From Actinomycetota bacterium (GTDB taxonomy: Bacteria; Actinomycetota; Actinomycetes; S36-B12; GCA-2699445), in NCBI GenBank assembly GCA_020438795.1, contig JAGQTY010000012.1, positions 1 to 64,000 on the forward strand: a DNA stretch of 64,000 nt. The letters are read 5' to 3'. Position numbers and translations under genes: made by a program. The notes beneath the pieces are model-generated. The model was not told where the DNA came from, searched no databases, and was given only the letters and a program-made list of their open reading frames with translations. The stretch's first letter is position 1, and every line of letters begins with the position of its first letter. Shown here piece by piece: positions 16,538 through 27,000 of this stretch.

Positions 16538-16638
16538 CGGACCCCGAAGCGACCAGTGCACCTCGGGCTCACCGAGGGCCATGAGGCATCCGGGGTTGCG
16601 AGCAGTTGCGCTTGCTGACAGCACGGCCGCGAAGGACT

Positions 16639-17415
16639 TCAGCTCTCCTGGGACGGCTCAGGCCCTTCACGAAGCGCCCGGCTGAAGCTGAGTCGCGACG
16701 ACATCAGCCCGACGATCATGGCGACGAACGTGATCAGGAACAGTTGGCCGACAAGGGCGGATGTTGAGGTGAGGAGTCGGGCCAGATCTGTGGCCGGAAC
16801 CAGTTCACTGCCGACCGTCGTCACATTCGTCAGGCTGAAGTACATGAAGTCCTGCGACGGTTCGTAGTGCGGGAAGAACGGCCCCGCAACCACGTCAACC
16901 ATGAGGAAGACGTAGAAAAAGGTCATCGGGATCATCAGGAAGGCCGTCAGTGAGCCGAGCAACGTGGCGAGCTGGACCTCCTTGTGCCGAAAGACCCTCA
17001 GCAGCACTGCCACGAACATGAGAAAGGAGAAGATCGCCGGGGCGACCGGAGGCGTCCTGTGCAGGACCTCGTTGTTCTCCGCACTGCTCTCGGTATGAGT
17101 CACGAAATACAGGATCTGGCTGAGATCGATCACGATCACAACGATGCTGAAGATCGCGAAGAACCGCAGCCAGCCGCGCCTGGTCCCGGAGGCCATGAGC
17201 GCCACCAGCAGCAGCCCGGCACTGACGATCTCCAGCAGCAGGCCACCCCACAGCGTCCCCGGATGGCGGTACTGCCCGAAGATGTCAAGCAGGGAGAGCA
17301 GGGCCAGCAGCAGCACAGTCAGGGTAAGCACGAGCCCGAAGCGGTCGAGGTAGCGGGACTTGTCATCGAACAGGTTGTGCCGCTGCCGCCACTGCGAGAA
17401 CGCGGACGAGGCCAT
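16639..17415 (-). CDS. Two-pore-helix ion-channel-like membrane protein, degenerate filter
   Basis: About 258 residues with six hydrophobic segments. The last part has the layout of a two-TM potassium channel: a TM helix, a pore-loop FSLTNVTTVGSELVPATDLARLLTS, then a TM helix (VGQLFLITFVAMIVG). The usual TTVGYGD selectivity filter reads TTVGSE, so the Tyr and the second Gly-Asp are lost. The flanking VPATxLARxL and GQLFLxTxVA are typical of Ion_trans_2 proteins. It may be a non-selective channel or a sensor that no longer conducts. A GTG at 17421 is an alternative start. Confidence 0.75.
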   Translation of the reverse strand: MASSAFSQWRQRHNLFDDKSRYLDRFGLVLTLTVLLLALLSLLDIFGQYRHPGTLWGGLLLEIVSAGLLLVALMASGTRRGWLRFFAIFSIVVIVIDLSQILYFVTHTESSAENNEVLHRTPPVAPAIFSFLMFVAVLLRVFRHKEVQLATLLGSLTAFLMIPMTFFYVFLMVDVVAGPFFPHYEPSQDFMYFSLTNVTTVGSELVPATDLARLLTSTSALVGQLFLITFVAMIVGLMSSRLSFSRALREGPEPSQES

Positions 17416-17521
17416 GGGCACATTATGCTGGACCAGCCGCCGACGTGGTGGGCTTCGATCACAGAACGAGGCCTAACGTCGCCACCTACCGAGACAGCGA
17501 CCGTTCGAGGGCCGCGTTCGG

Positions 17522-17527
17522 TAGCGT
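17522..17527 (+). promoter_or_regulatory. -10 element, leaderless acyltransferase promoter
   Basis: TAGCGT, 6 nt before the ATG at 17534. Confidence 0.5.
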
Positions 17528-17533
17528 GGGGTG

Positions 17534-18238
17534 ATGCTTGATGTCACCTACCCCCCGATCCTCCTGGTCGCCAGGACCATGTTCGGTGCGCTGAACCTGA
17601 AGTTCGACGTCTCAGGAGGGCAGCACATACCCAAGGAGGGTGGTGCGGTCCTGGCATCGAACCACGTGTCGTACCTCGACTTCATCTTCTGCGGCCTCGC
17701 TGCCCGCAAGTCTAAGCGCCTTGTGCGGTTCATGGCCAAGAAGTCCACCTTCGACAACAAGGTCTCGGGACCGATGATGCGGTCCATGCACCACATTCCG
17801 GTGGACCGGTCGGCGGGCGCCGGCGCCTACGAGGAGGCCCTGAAGTCCCTGCGCTCCGGCGAGGTCGTAGGCGTGTTCCCAGAAGCCACCATCAGCGAAT
17901 CCTTCGAGCTCAAGAGCTTCAAGGCCGGTGCGGCACGGCTGGCCGCTGAAGCCGATGTGCCGCTGGTTCCGATGATCACCTTCGGTGGCCAGCGACTGTG
18001 GACCAAGGGCCACCCCCGCACCATGACCAGAGGCACCACGATCGCCCTGTTCGTCGGAGAGCCGCTGCACCCGACACCGCAGGACGACCCCAACGAGGTC
18101 ACTGCGGAGCTCAAGGCGAGAATGGCGAAGCTCTACGAGCGGATGATCGAGCGCTACCCCGATCCGCCCAAGGAGCCGGGCGCCTACTGGTGGCCGGCAC
18201 GGTTCGGCGGTGGCGCGCCGCCGCTGGAGACTCCGTAA
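17534..18238 (+). CDS. 1-acyl-glycerol-3-phosphate acyltransferase family (PlsC-like)
   Basis: A 234-residue lysophosphatidate-type acyltransferase. It has catalytic HX4D in NHVSYLD, block II RFMAKKS, block III FPEATISESF (the classical PEGTRS is PEATIS here) and block IV VPLVPMITFGG. It would transfer an acyl chain to lysophosphatidic acid or a related acceptor at the membrane in phospholipid synthesis. The Gly-to-Ala change in block III is shared by many actinobacterial paralogs and does not argue for loss of activity. A TAGCGT -10 sits 6 nt before the ATG, preferred over a GTG 3 nt upstream. Confidence 0.9.
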   Translation: MLDVTYPPILLVARTMFGALNLKFDVSGGQHIPKEGGAVLASNHVSYLDFIFCGLAARKSKRLVRFMAKKSTFDNKVSGPMMRSMHHIPVDRSAGAGAYEEALKSLRSGEVVGVFPEATISESFELKSFKAGAARLAAEADVPLVPMITFGGQRLWTKGHPRTMTRGTTIALFVGEPLHPTPQDDPNEVTAELKARMAKLYERMIERYPDPPKEPGAYWWPARFGGGAPPLETP

Positions 18239-18321
18239 CGCATCGATGATGGGGTCCGAATTGGCATCACCTGAGCGCAGCAATGTGTGACAAAGGTCCC
18301 GCCCGTGCCGGACGCCGCTGC

Positions 18322-18327
18322 TAGCTT
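18322..18327 (+). promoter_or_regulatory. -10 element, leaderless promoter of the AHSA1-UbiD-UbiX run
   Basis: TAGCTT, 6 nt (GCTGAC) before the ATG at 18334. Confidence 0.5.
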
Positions 18328-18333
18328 GCTGAC

Positions 18334-18756
18334 ATGCACTCACTCGAACATCAGTTGAACATCTCAGCCTCGCCCGATGTGGTCTACCGGGCGCTGTCCA
18401 CCGCCGAGGGGCTGTCCGGCTGGTTCACCACCGATGTCAGCGGCTCGGGCGAGGTCGGTGAGCGCTGGTCGCTCGGCTTCGGCGACGGTCTCGGCTTCGT
18501 CTGGGAGGTGGAAGCCAGTCAGCCCGACCGGATCGTTGCCTGGGCGTGCCTGGAAGGACCCGGCGACGCCCCCGACACGACAGTCATCTTCCGGCTCCAG
18601 GCGCGCGAGGATGGCCGGACCGCCCTGCACTTCACGCACCGGGGCTGGCCGCACACGAGCGGGAACTTCACGAAGTGCAACACCTTGTGGGGCGGGCTGC
18701 TGCACCGCCTGAAGGAGTATGCCGAGACCGGGTCCCCCCGCCCCCTCTACGGATGA
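18334..18756 (+). CDS. SRPBCC / AHSA1-domain protein
   Basis: A 140-residue protein of the START-like AHSA1 family. HQLNISASPDVVYRALSTAEGLSGWFTTD is the usual N-terminal strand-helix, RIVAWACLE and TVIFRLQ are core strands, and the C-terminal helix begins GNFTKCNTLWGGLLHRLKEY. These folds form a hydrophobic cavity for small lipids or aromatics. The gene is 12 nt upstream of the UbiD homologue on the same strand with a GGAG in between, so it may be co-transcribed with the decarboxylase pair. A role in handling an aromatic substrate is only a guess. Confidence 0.85.
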   Translation: MHSLEHQLNISASPDVVYRALSTAEGLSGWFTTDVSGSGEVGERWSLGFGDGLGFVWEVEASQPDRIVAWACLEGPGDAPDTTVIFRLQAREDGRTALHFTHRGWPHTSGNFTKCNTLWGGLLHRLKEYAETGSPRPLYG

Positions 18757-18768
18757 TCGGAGTCCACG

Positions 18769-20406
18769 ATGCCACAGCAGAGCCTGCCTGACTTCGTCGA
18801 TGCCATGGAGGCCGCCGGCCTTCTCGTGCGAGTCACCGATGAGAAGCGTGTCGATGAGCTCCCCCGCGTGATGGAGGACCATCCGAAGACCGCCGTCCTG
18901 GTCGAGAACGTCACTGGGTGCGATTTCCAGTTCCTTGCGAACGCCTACTCGAACCAGGATCAGTACGCCTGGGCCATGGGCTGCAAGAAGTCCGAGACCG
19001 GACTGAAGATGGTGGAGGCGGCCAAAGGCAGGATCAAGACCGAACTCGTCGACACCGCCCCCTGCAAGGACGTGATCTACACCGGCGATGACGTCGACCT
19101 GACCATCTTCCCGATGTTCCTGCACCACGAGCGCGACGGTCAGTCCTACAGCGACGACAACCTGCTGATCACCAAGGACCCGGAGACCGGTGTCCCTGAC
19201 TGGGGCTTCTACCGATCCATGTACCGGTCCAAGAACGAACGCTCCTTCGACATGACGTGCACCTCCCATCGCGCCCGCATCAATGCCGCCAAGGCAGCAG
19301 CCATGGGCAAGGACCTGGAAGCGGCCCTCGTCATCGGCGGCCCGATCCTGGACAAGCTCGCCGCACTCAAGGGCTTCCCGCCGGACGTCGACGACTTCGA
19401 GGTGCTTGGCAGCTTCTACGGCGAAGCCGCCAAGATGGTGAAGTGTGAAACCATCGACATCGAGGTTCCCGCGAACGCCGAGATCGTCGTGGAATGCGTC
19501 ATCAAGGCCACCGAGGGCTGGACCCACGACGAGGCACCCTTCGGCGAGTTCAGTGGCATGTACGGTGGCGGGCTGAAGAAGAACCCGCGCGCGATCGTGC
19601 AGGCGATCACCCACCGCAAGAACCCGATCTTCCAGTACGCGACCATCGGCTGCCATCACCCCTGGTACACCGACAACATGCTCCAGCTGCCCGCAATGGA
19701 GGCCGACCTCTTCGGCGCGCTCAAGGACTCGGCGATCGATGTCCTCGAGGTCCGCGCCGACTACGGTGGCCTGAGCAACATCGCCTACGCCAAGATCCGC
19801 AAGCAGGGAGCCGGTGACGGCAAACAGGCGGTCACCGCCATGCTGAGCACCTCCAAGATGGCGATCCCCAAGCTCGCCTACGTGTTCGATGAGGACGTCG
19901 ACATCTGGGACGACAACCAGGTCAAGTGGTGCCTGGCCTTCCGGTTCGACCCGATCCGGGACACCGTCATGGTCCCGCACATGAACACCATGACCGTCGA
20001 TCCCATGATCGGCAAGGACGATCCGCCGGCGACCATCTCGAAGGCCGGCTACGACTGCACGATCCCCTGGGGGGATCAGTGGGACCAGGGTGACTTCCAG
20101 CGTTCCGCAGCGTTCGAACTCGGCGACCCACCTGCGGACGTGACCCAGAAGACCGAGGAGCAGATCACCGACGAGATGACCGAGCTCATCAAGGAGCAAC
20201 CGCGGTCCTGGAAGGAACTGATCCAGCACTTCCACGGCCAGCACTACCGCAACGTCTACCGGGCATTCGGCAACCTGCGGCCCAAACTCGGGCGGGTCAT
20301 GGAAGGACCGTTCTACCCCTACACCTTCAGCGACGACGGAGACTTCGTCGGGGAGCAGCCGGCGGAACAGGTGACGCGGGTCGATCCCAAGCATCATCAG
20401 GCCTGA
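18769..20406 (+). CDS. UbiD-family prenyl-FMN-dependent decarboxylase
   Basis: A 545-residue UbiD-family enzyme. The key motif HDEAPFGEFSGMYG contains two Glu five residues apart, matching the catalytic Glu pair (Glu277/Glu282) of the fungal ferulate decarboxylase Fdc1. The N-terminal domain has FHRAR-like TCTSHRARINAAKA and DDVDLTIFPMFLHHERDG. It would reversibly decarboxylate an alpha,beta-unsaturated or aromatic acid using prenylated FMN. UbiX lies 3 nt downstream to supply that cofactor. No menaquinone or ubiquinone genes are near, and the sequence is divergent (long DVDIWDDNQVKW region), so a catabolic or specialised substrate is more likely than quinone synthesis. The substrate is unknown. 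Confidence 0.9.
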   Translation: MPQQSLPDFVDAMEAAGLLVRVTDEKRVDELPRVMEDHPKTAVLVENVTGCDFQFLANAYSNQDQYAWAMGCKKSETGLKMVEAAKGRIKTELVDTAPCKDVIYTGDDVDLTIFPMFLHHERDGQSYSDDNLLITKDPETGVPDWGFYRSMYRSKNERSFDMTCTSHRARINAAKAAAMGKDLEAALVIGGPILDKLAALKGFPPDVDDFEVLGSFYGEAAKMVKCETIDIEVPANAEIVVECVIKATEGWTHDEAPFGEFSGMYGGGLKKNPRAIVQAITHRKNPIFQYATIGCHHPWYTDNMLQLPAMEADLFGALKDSAIDVLEVRADYGGLSNIAYAKIRKQGAGDGKQAVTAMLSTSKMAIPKLAYVFDEDVDIWDDNQVKWCLAFRFDPIRDTVMVPHMNTMTVDPMIGKDDPPATISKAGYDCTIPWGDQWDQGDFQRSAAFELGDPPADVTQKTEEQITDEMTELIKEQPRSWKELIQHFHGQHYRNVYRAFGNLRPKLGRVMEGPFYPYTFSDDGDFVGEQPAEQVTRVDPKHHQA

Positions 20407-20409
20407 GCC

Positions 20410-21018
20410 ATGTCCAGCGAGATGAGCCGGGAAGGCGTGAGGCGCAGGCCCCGGATGGTCGTGGGCATCACCGGGGCCACCGGGACCGTCTACGGTGTTC
20501 GGCTGCTGGAGGCGCTCTCGGACCTCGACATCGAGAGTCACCTCGTGGTGTCGAAGGCGGGTTCCCTGACCAGAGAGTACGAGACCGAGTATTCCCAGCA
20601 CGACATCACCAAGCGAGCAGACGTCACCTACCGGCACGGTGATGTCGCCGCGCCGATTGCCAGCGGGTCGTTCCGGACGATGGGCATGATCGTGGCTCCC
20701 TGCTCCATCAGGACGATGAGCGACATCGCCCATGGCATCACCGGGGATCTGATCTCGCGTGCTGCCGACGTCTGCCTCAAGGAACGACGCCCCCTGGTGC
20801 TGCTCGTCCGCGAGACCCCCCTGCACGCGGGGCATCTGAAGAGCATGCTCGCCATCTCGGAGATGGGCGGCATCATCGCTCCTCCGGTGCCCGCGTTCTA
20901 CACCAAGCCGGAGACGGTCGAGGACATCGTCGATCACACCATCGGCAGAGCCCTGGACCTGTTCGGACTCGACATGTCCGAGCTCAAACGCTGGGGTGGC
21001 GACACCGCCTGGAGCTGA
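20410..21018 (+). CDS. ubiX: UbiX-family flavin prenyltransferase
   Basis: A 202-residue flavin prenyltransferase. It has a Rossmann-like GITGATGTVYG near the N-terminus, then APIASGSFRTMGMIVAPCSIRTMSDIAHGI, RPLVLLVRETPLH and GGIIAPPVPAFYTKPETVEDIVDHTIGRALDLFG, all hallmarks of UbiX/Pad1. It joins dimethylallyl phosphate to FMN to make the cofactor for the neighbouring UbiD. The start is 3 nt after the ubiD stop, so translation is likely coupled. An ATG at residue 16 (MVVGITG) would also give a complete enzyme. Confidence 0.95.
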   Translation: MSSEMSREGVRRRPRMVVGITGATGTVYGVRLLEALSDLDIESHLVVSKAGSLTREYETEYSQHDITKRADVTYRHGDVAAPIASGSFRTMGMIVAPCSIRTMSDIAHGITGDLISRAADVCLKERRPLVLLVRETPLHAGHLKSMLAISEMGGIIAPPVPAFYTKPETVEDIVDHTIGRALDLFGLDMSELKRWGGDTAWS

Positions 21019-21030
21019 GGTTGGGCGCAA

Positions 21031-21050
21031 GCAGTTGACTCCCTGACTGC
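21031..21050. terminator. Weak candidate terminator
   Basis: GCAGT/ACTGC stem with a 10-nt loop in the 44-bp gap between the convergent ubiX and giant repeat gene. Confidence 0.25.
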
Positions 21051-21062
21051 GTGAACAGGAGC

Positions 21063-24000
21063 CTACTTCACCTTGACCTTCTTCTTGGGCGACCAGTCGC
21101 TCCAGCCGATCTGGTTCTGCACGCGCACCTGGCATTTGTAGGTCTTGCCCCGCTTGAGTCCGGTGACCTTGACGGTGGCACTGTCGCTGGACGCCTTGCG
21201 CTTCGGAGCCTTCTTTGCCTTGCAGATGGCATTGGCCTTGAACACCTCGGAACCACCGTCGCCCCCGGTCTTCCACTTCATAGTGAGCGTGCCGCGCTTG
21301 GCCTTCAGCTTGGAGATGCTGGGCGTAGCGGGGCTTGTGGCGGTCGGTATCACAGGTGCCGACGGGTCGGCGTTCGCGGAGAAGCTTGCGCTGCCCGCGT
21401 CCGCTTTTGCCGCCGTCGTCGTGACGGTAACCACGACGCCCTGGCCGGGAGTCAGCCCAGTCACGTTCACCACATTGCCCGAGATGGCCGCCAGCCCGGC
21501 GGACGAGCTCACCTGCCACGTGTAGGACGGGGAGTAGTTGCTGATGACGGCCCTGACGGAATTCGTGGTGGCGGTGGTGTTGCTGAATTGCGGCGTCAAT
21601 GCGGCTCCGAGTGAGGAACCGAGGTACTGACCCGACGCGCCAGTGAACCCGTTCCGGCTGGAAGTCACCACGACGGTTGCACTGCCGCCGGCGTCCAGGC
21701 CACGGACCACGACAACGCCACGCTCGGAGATGCTGGCCTGCCCGCGGTTCGTGGAGACGCTCCAGCGATAGCGGGAACTGTAGTTGCTCACTTCCACGCT
21801 GAAGCCGCCGCTCTCACTGGAGGCGTTGGAGAACTGCGGCGTCAGTCCCGCCTGCAGACTCCGCGAGGAGACCGACGCACTACCACTGTTGTAGTTCGTT
21901 CGGGTCGTGGTCACGGCCACGGTGACCGCCGTGTCGGGTGCCACTCCGGTGACGACCAGGTCACCGCTGCCCGAGATCGACGCCGACCCGGCCGAAGGCG
22001 CGGCGGACCAGTTGAAGCTCCCGTTATAGTTGCTGATCCGCACGCTGAATCCGTCACTCGTCGGCTGTGGGGACGAGAACTGTGGTGTCAGGGCACCGCC
22101 GACGAGCGCCTGACCTGTGGTGCTCGCCTCACCGAAGTTGTAGCCGGCCCTCGAGGCCCGTACGGTCACTGAGCTCTGCTGCAGGGCTGCCAGGCCGCTC
22201 ACCTGCACGGTGACGCCGGAGTCGTCGGCGATCACCGTCGCCGACCCGTGCTGTGAGGTGGCGGTCCAGTTGTAGTCGGGATCGTAGTTGGTCACGGGGA
22301 CTGTAAAGCCACCGCTCTGGCTGGCGGGAGCGCCGAGCTGCGGAACGAGCTCGGTGGCCAGCGACGTGCCACTCACCTGATCGCTGCCGCCCAGGTAGCC
22401 CGCCCGGGTTGTCGAGACCTGGACCGTGGCGCCGGTGTCATCGGCCAGTCCAGTCACGACCAACACACCCGAGTTGTTCACCGTGGCACTCGCACCGTCC
22501 CCGGCCAGCACCGACGTGGTCCAGTCGAAGGCGGCGTCGTAGTTGGAGATCGGAGCCCGGAATCCGCCGTCGGTGCGCTCCACCGCCCCGAACTGCGGCG
22601 TCAACGCCGCCGAGAGCGCCCGGCCGTCACTGCTGGCGCTGCCCTGCAGGTAGTCATCCCGGTTGGTGGTGACAGTCACCGAGGTCTGCTCGCCCGCCGC
22701 AAGTCCGGTGACGGTCACCAGTCCTGCGCCGTCGATTCCTGCTGAGCCGGACTCAACGGTGGCAGCCCAGGTGTAGTCCCCGCTGTAGTTGCCGACCTGC
22801 AGCGTGAAGCCGCCATCCGTGCGTGTCACCTCACCGAGTTCAGGCTGCAGCGGCGCATACAGTGCACGACCCTGGACGTCGGCCGAACCGTCGAAGAACC
22901 CGGTCTGTGTGGTGGAAACGGTCACCGTCGTCTCCTCGCCGTCGGCGAGATCCTCGACCGACAGCAGACCGGAGCCATTGACTGCGGCAGTCCCGGGTCC
23001 GGCAGTGGCGCTCCAGTCGAACGCCTCATCGAAGTTGCTGATCTGCACCTCGAACCCGCCATCGGTGGAGCTCACGTCCCCGAACGTCGGCGTGAGCGCA
23101 GCCTGCAGAGCACGGCCCTCGACGCTCGCGGTGCCACCGACGTAAGCCTCCCTTGTCGTGGTGACGGTCACCTCGGCCTGCTCACCGACCCCTAGACCAG
23201 TCACCGTCACCAGGCCGGCATCGTCGATGGCGGCTGATCCTGCACCACTGCTCGCCTGCCACAGGTACTGGTCGCTGTAGTTGCTGACCTCGACGGTGAA
23301 GCCGCCATCGGTGGCAGTAAGTCCGGAGAACTCCGGTGTCAGTGCTGCGCGCAGTGACCGGCCCGAGACGGAGTCACTGCCGGGGAAGAAGCCGTTGCGC
23401 TCGGCGGTGACGGTCACTTCAACCAGTTCGCCGGGAGTCATGCCGGTGACGGTCACGAGCCCGTCGCCGTCCACCGTGGCGGTGACGGAGGCGCCGCCGT
23501 CGGTGGTCGCCGTCCAGGTGTAGTCGGCACCGACGTAGCCGTCGCCGTCGAAGTTGTTGATCGGCACGGTGAAGCCACCGTCGGTCGATGTGACCTCCCC
23601 GAACTCCGGGGTCAGCGCCGTCTGCTTGGCACGGCCCGTGACACTCGCGCTGCCCGGGAAGTACCCGGTGCGGGTGTTGGAGACTGTCAGTTCCACCGAT
23701 GCGCCCACATTCAGGCCACCGACCGTCACCAGGCCTTCCTCATCGATCTCGGCGCTGACGCCCTCGCCGCCGTCCGTCGTGGCTGCCCAGACGTAGTCGG
23801 AGCTGTAGTTGGACACCTGCACCGTGAAGCCGCCGTCCTGGGCCTGCGGCGTCGCCAAGTCCGGATCAAGGGCCGCACGCAACGACCGGCCCTGCTCGCT
23901 CGCGCTGGCCTGGCGATAGCCGTCCCGCTGGGTGGTGACCGTGAGCGTGACCTGCTGCCCAGTGGTCAGGCCGCTCACGGTGACGACACCCTCGCCGGAG

Positions 24001-27000
24001 ATCGAGGTGTTGACCGCGTCGTCACCATCGGTGGAGGCCAGCCAGGTGTAGTCGCCCGGGTCATGCTCCGGGCCGTCGTAGTTCGTGATCTCTACCGTGA
24101 AGCTGCCGTCGCCGGGCACGGCCCCGGCGAGCTCGGGGGTGAGGCCGGTCAGCAAGGACTCACCGTCGATGCTGTTGCTGCCCGGGAAGTAGCCGGCCCT
24201 CGAGGTGTCGACCGTCAGCTCGAGCGAGGCTCCGTCTGCCATCCCTGAGACGGTCACCAGGCCGGTACCGCTGATCTCAGCGGTCACGCCCTCCCCACCG
24301 TCGGTGCTGACATCCCAGGCGAAGTCACCGCTGTAGTTGTTCACCTGCACGGTGAAGCCGCCATCACCTGCGACGAGATCGGTGAACTCGGGATCCAGTG
24401 CCGTGGCAAGGGCAGCGCCGTCGGTCTGGGCACTGCCGCCGAAGAAGCCGTCCAGGCTGGTCGTGACGGTCAGTTGCACGGCCTGTCCGTTCGCCAGCCC
24501 CGTCACCGTCACCAGCCCGTCATTGTCGATCGTGGCCGCCACGGCCTCGCCGCCATCAGTACTCGGGGTCCAGGTGAAGTCGGGATCGTAATTGTCCACT
24601 TGCACGGTGAACGACTGATCGCCCGGGACGGGCGTGCCGAGTTCTGGCGTGAGTGCCTGCTGCAGGGCGCGGCCCGTCTTGGCCGCCTCACCGGGCAGAT
24701 GGTCGGCGCGGCTGGTGCTCACCGTCACCTCAGCACTCTGGCCGACCGAGAGACCGGTCGCGGTCACCAGGCCGGAGTCGTTGATCTCGACACTCACACC
24801 GTCCACCTCGGTGGCGACGTCCCAGGCGTAATCCGGTGAGTAGTTGTTGACCTGCACCGTAAAGGAGCCATCCCCCGGCGTCGGGTCGTCGAACGTCGGC
24901 GTAAGGGCAGCCTCCAGCGCGGCACCGGAGACATCGGCCTCGCCGTTCGCTTCACCCGCAACGGTCGTGACCGTGACAGTGGCCGCTTGGCCGTCCGTCA
25001 GTCCGGTCACGGTCACGGTGTGAGTCGTGTCCTCACCTTCGCCAGCCGTGACGATCTCGACCGTTCCCCCAGTTGTCGTGGCACCCCAGGTGTAGTCGTC
25101 GTCGTAGTTGGTGATCGGCGCGGTGAAGCCACCCTCGGTGCGCGTGATAGTACCGAACGCGGGAGTGAGCACGTCCAGTTGCGCCCGGCCGCTGATGTCC
25201 GCGGAGCCCTCGAAGAAGCCCGGTCGGTCGGTGTCAACCGTCACTGTCGAGCGCTGGCTGGCAGCGAGGCCGGTCACCGTGATCAGACCGGACCCGTCAA
25301 TGGCTGCCGAACCGACGCTCGCATTCACGGTCCAGCTGAAGTCACTGTCGTAGTTGTTCACCTGCACCGTGAAGCTCTCCGGGAGCCGTGTCACACCGTC
25401 GAAGGTGGGCACCAGCGCCTCCTGCAGGGCACGCCCTTCGACCTCGGCCTCACCGGGCAGGTAGCCCTCGCGGGAGGTTGCCACCGTCAGGGTCACAGAC
25501 TCGCCGACTGCCAGGCCGGACACGGTCACGAGGCCGGTACCGCTGATCTCAGCCGTCACGCCCTCGCCACCGTCGGTGCTGACGTCCCAGTCGAAGGCGC
25601 CGTTGTAGTTGTCCACCTGCACGGTGAAGTTGCCATCACCGGGTACCGGCGTGGCGAGCTCAGGCAGGAGCAGTGCCGACAGCGCGGAACCGTTGACGCT
25701 GGCGCTGCCGTCGAAGAAGCCGGGACGAGTGGCGGTGACTGTCAGCGAGACGGTCTGCCCGTCCGACAGGCCGGATACCGTGACGAGTCCCTCACCGTCG
25801 ATCGTGGCTTCGACCCCCTCGCCACCGTCCGTGCTCGGGGTCCAGTTGTAGGCCGGATCGTAGTTGTCCACCTGCACGGTGAACGACTGATCCCCGGAGT
25901 CGGGCGTCCCGAGTTCGGGATCGAGGGCCGCGCGCAGCGCCCGGCCGGTCGTCGCTGCCTCACCAGCCAGATAGTCGGGCCGGCTGGTGCTCACCGTCAC
26001 CTCGACACTCTGACCCACCGCCAGCCCGGTCGCGGTCACCAGGCCGAGTTCGTCGATCTCGACGCTCACACCATCCACTTCGGTGGCGACATCCCAGGTG
26101 TAATCCGCGGAGTAGTTGTTGACCTGCACGGTGAACGAGCCATCGCCGGGCGTCGGTTCATCGAACGTCGGCGTCAGTGCCGCCTCCAGCGCGGCGCCGG
26201 AGATCTCGGCATCGTCGCTGACCAGACCGGTGTCAGTCGTCACGGTGACCGTGGCCGATTGGCCGTCCTCGAGTCCGGTCACGGTCACGGTGTGGGTAGC
26301 GCCGTCACCCTCGCCGGCGGTGACGATCTCGACAGTGCCGACGGTGGTCGTGGCACTCCAGGTGTAGTCATCGTCGTAGTTCGTGATCGGCACGGTGAAG
26401 CCGCCATCGGTGCGGGTGACATCCCCGAAGCTGGGCACCAGGGCGCCGAGCTGTGCCCGGCCCGAGATATCGGCGGATCCGTCGAAGAATCCGGTAAGCG
26501 AGGTACCTACGGTGACCGTGGCCCGCTGACTCGGATCGAGGCCACTCACGCTCAGCAGACCACTCTCGTCGATGGTGGCGGAACCGGCGGTGCTGGTCAG
26601 GTCCCAGGTGAAGGCCGGGTCGAAGTCGGTGACCTGCACCGTGAATCCACCCGGAACCCGTGTCACGCCGCCGAAGGTGGGCACGAGTGCGGCCTGCTTG
26701 GCCTGCCCCTCCCTGCTGGCTTCACCCGGCAGGTAGCCCTCGCGGGAGGTCGCCACGGTCAGCATCGCCGTCTCACCCACACCCAGGCCGGACACGGTCA
26801 CCAGGCCGGTACCGCTGATCTCCGCGGTCACACCCTCTCCGCCGTCGGTACTCACGCTCCAGTCGTATGCCCCGTTGTAGTTGTCCACCTGCATCGTGAA
26901 GCTGCCGTCGCCGGGCGTGGGCGTCAGAAGCACAGGGGTGAGCGCGGCCTGCAGCGCGGACCCGTCCGTCTCGGCGCTGCCGGGGGCGTAGCCGTCGCGG

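Noticed and set aside
18364..21519. A 1,051-codon minus-strand frame opposite AHSA1-UbiD-UbiX
   Set aside because: It is antisense to three well-recognised genes and has a composition (Gly/His/Val/Arg-rich) typical of shadow frames, with no family resemblance.
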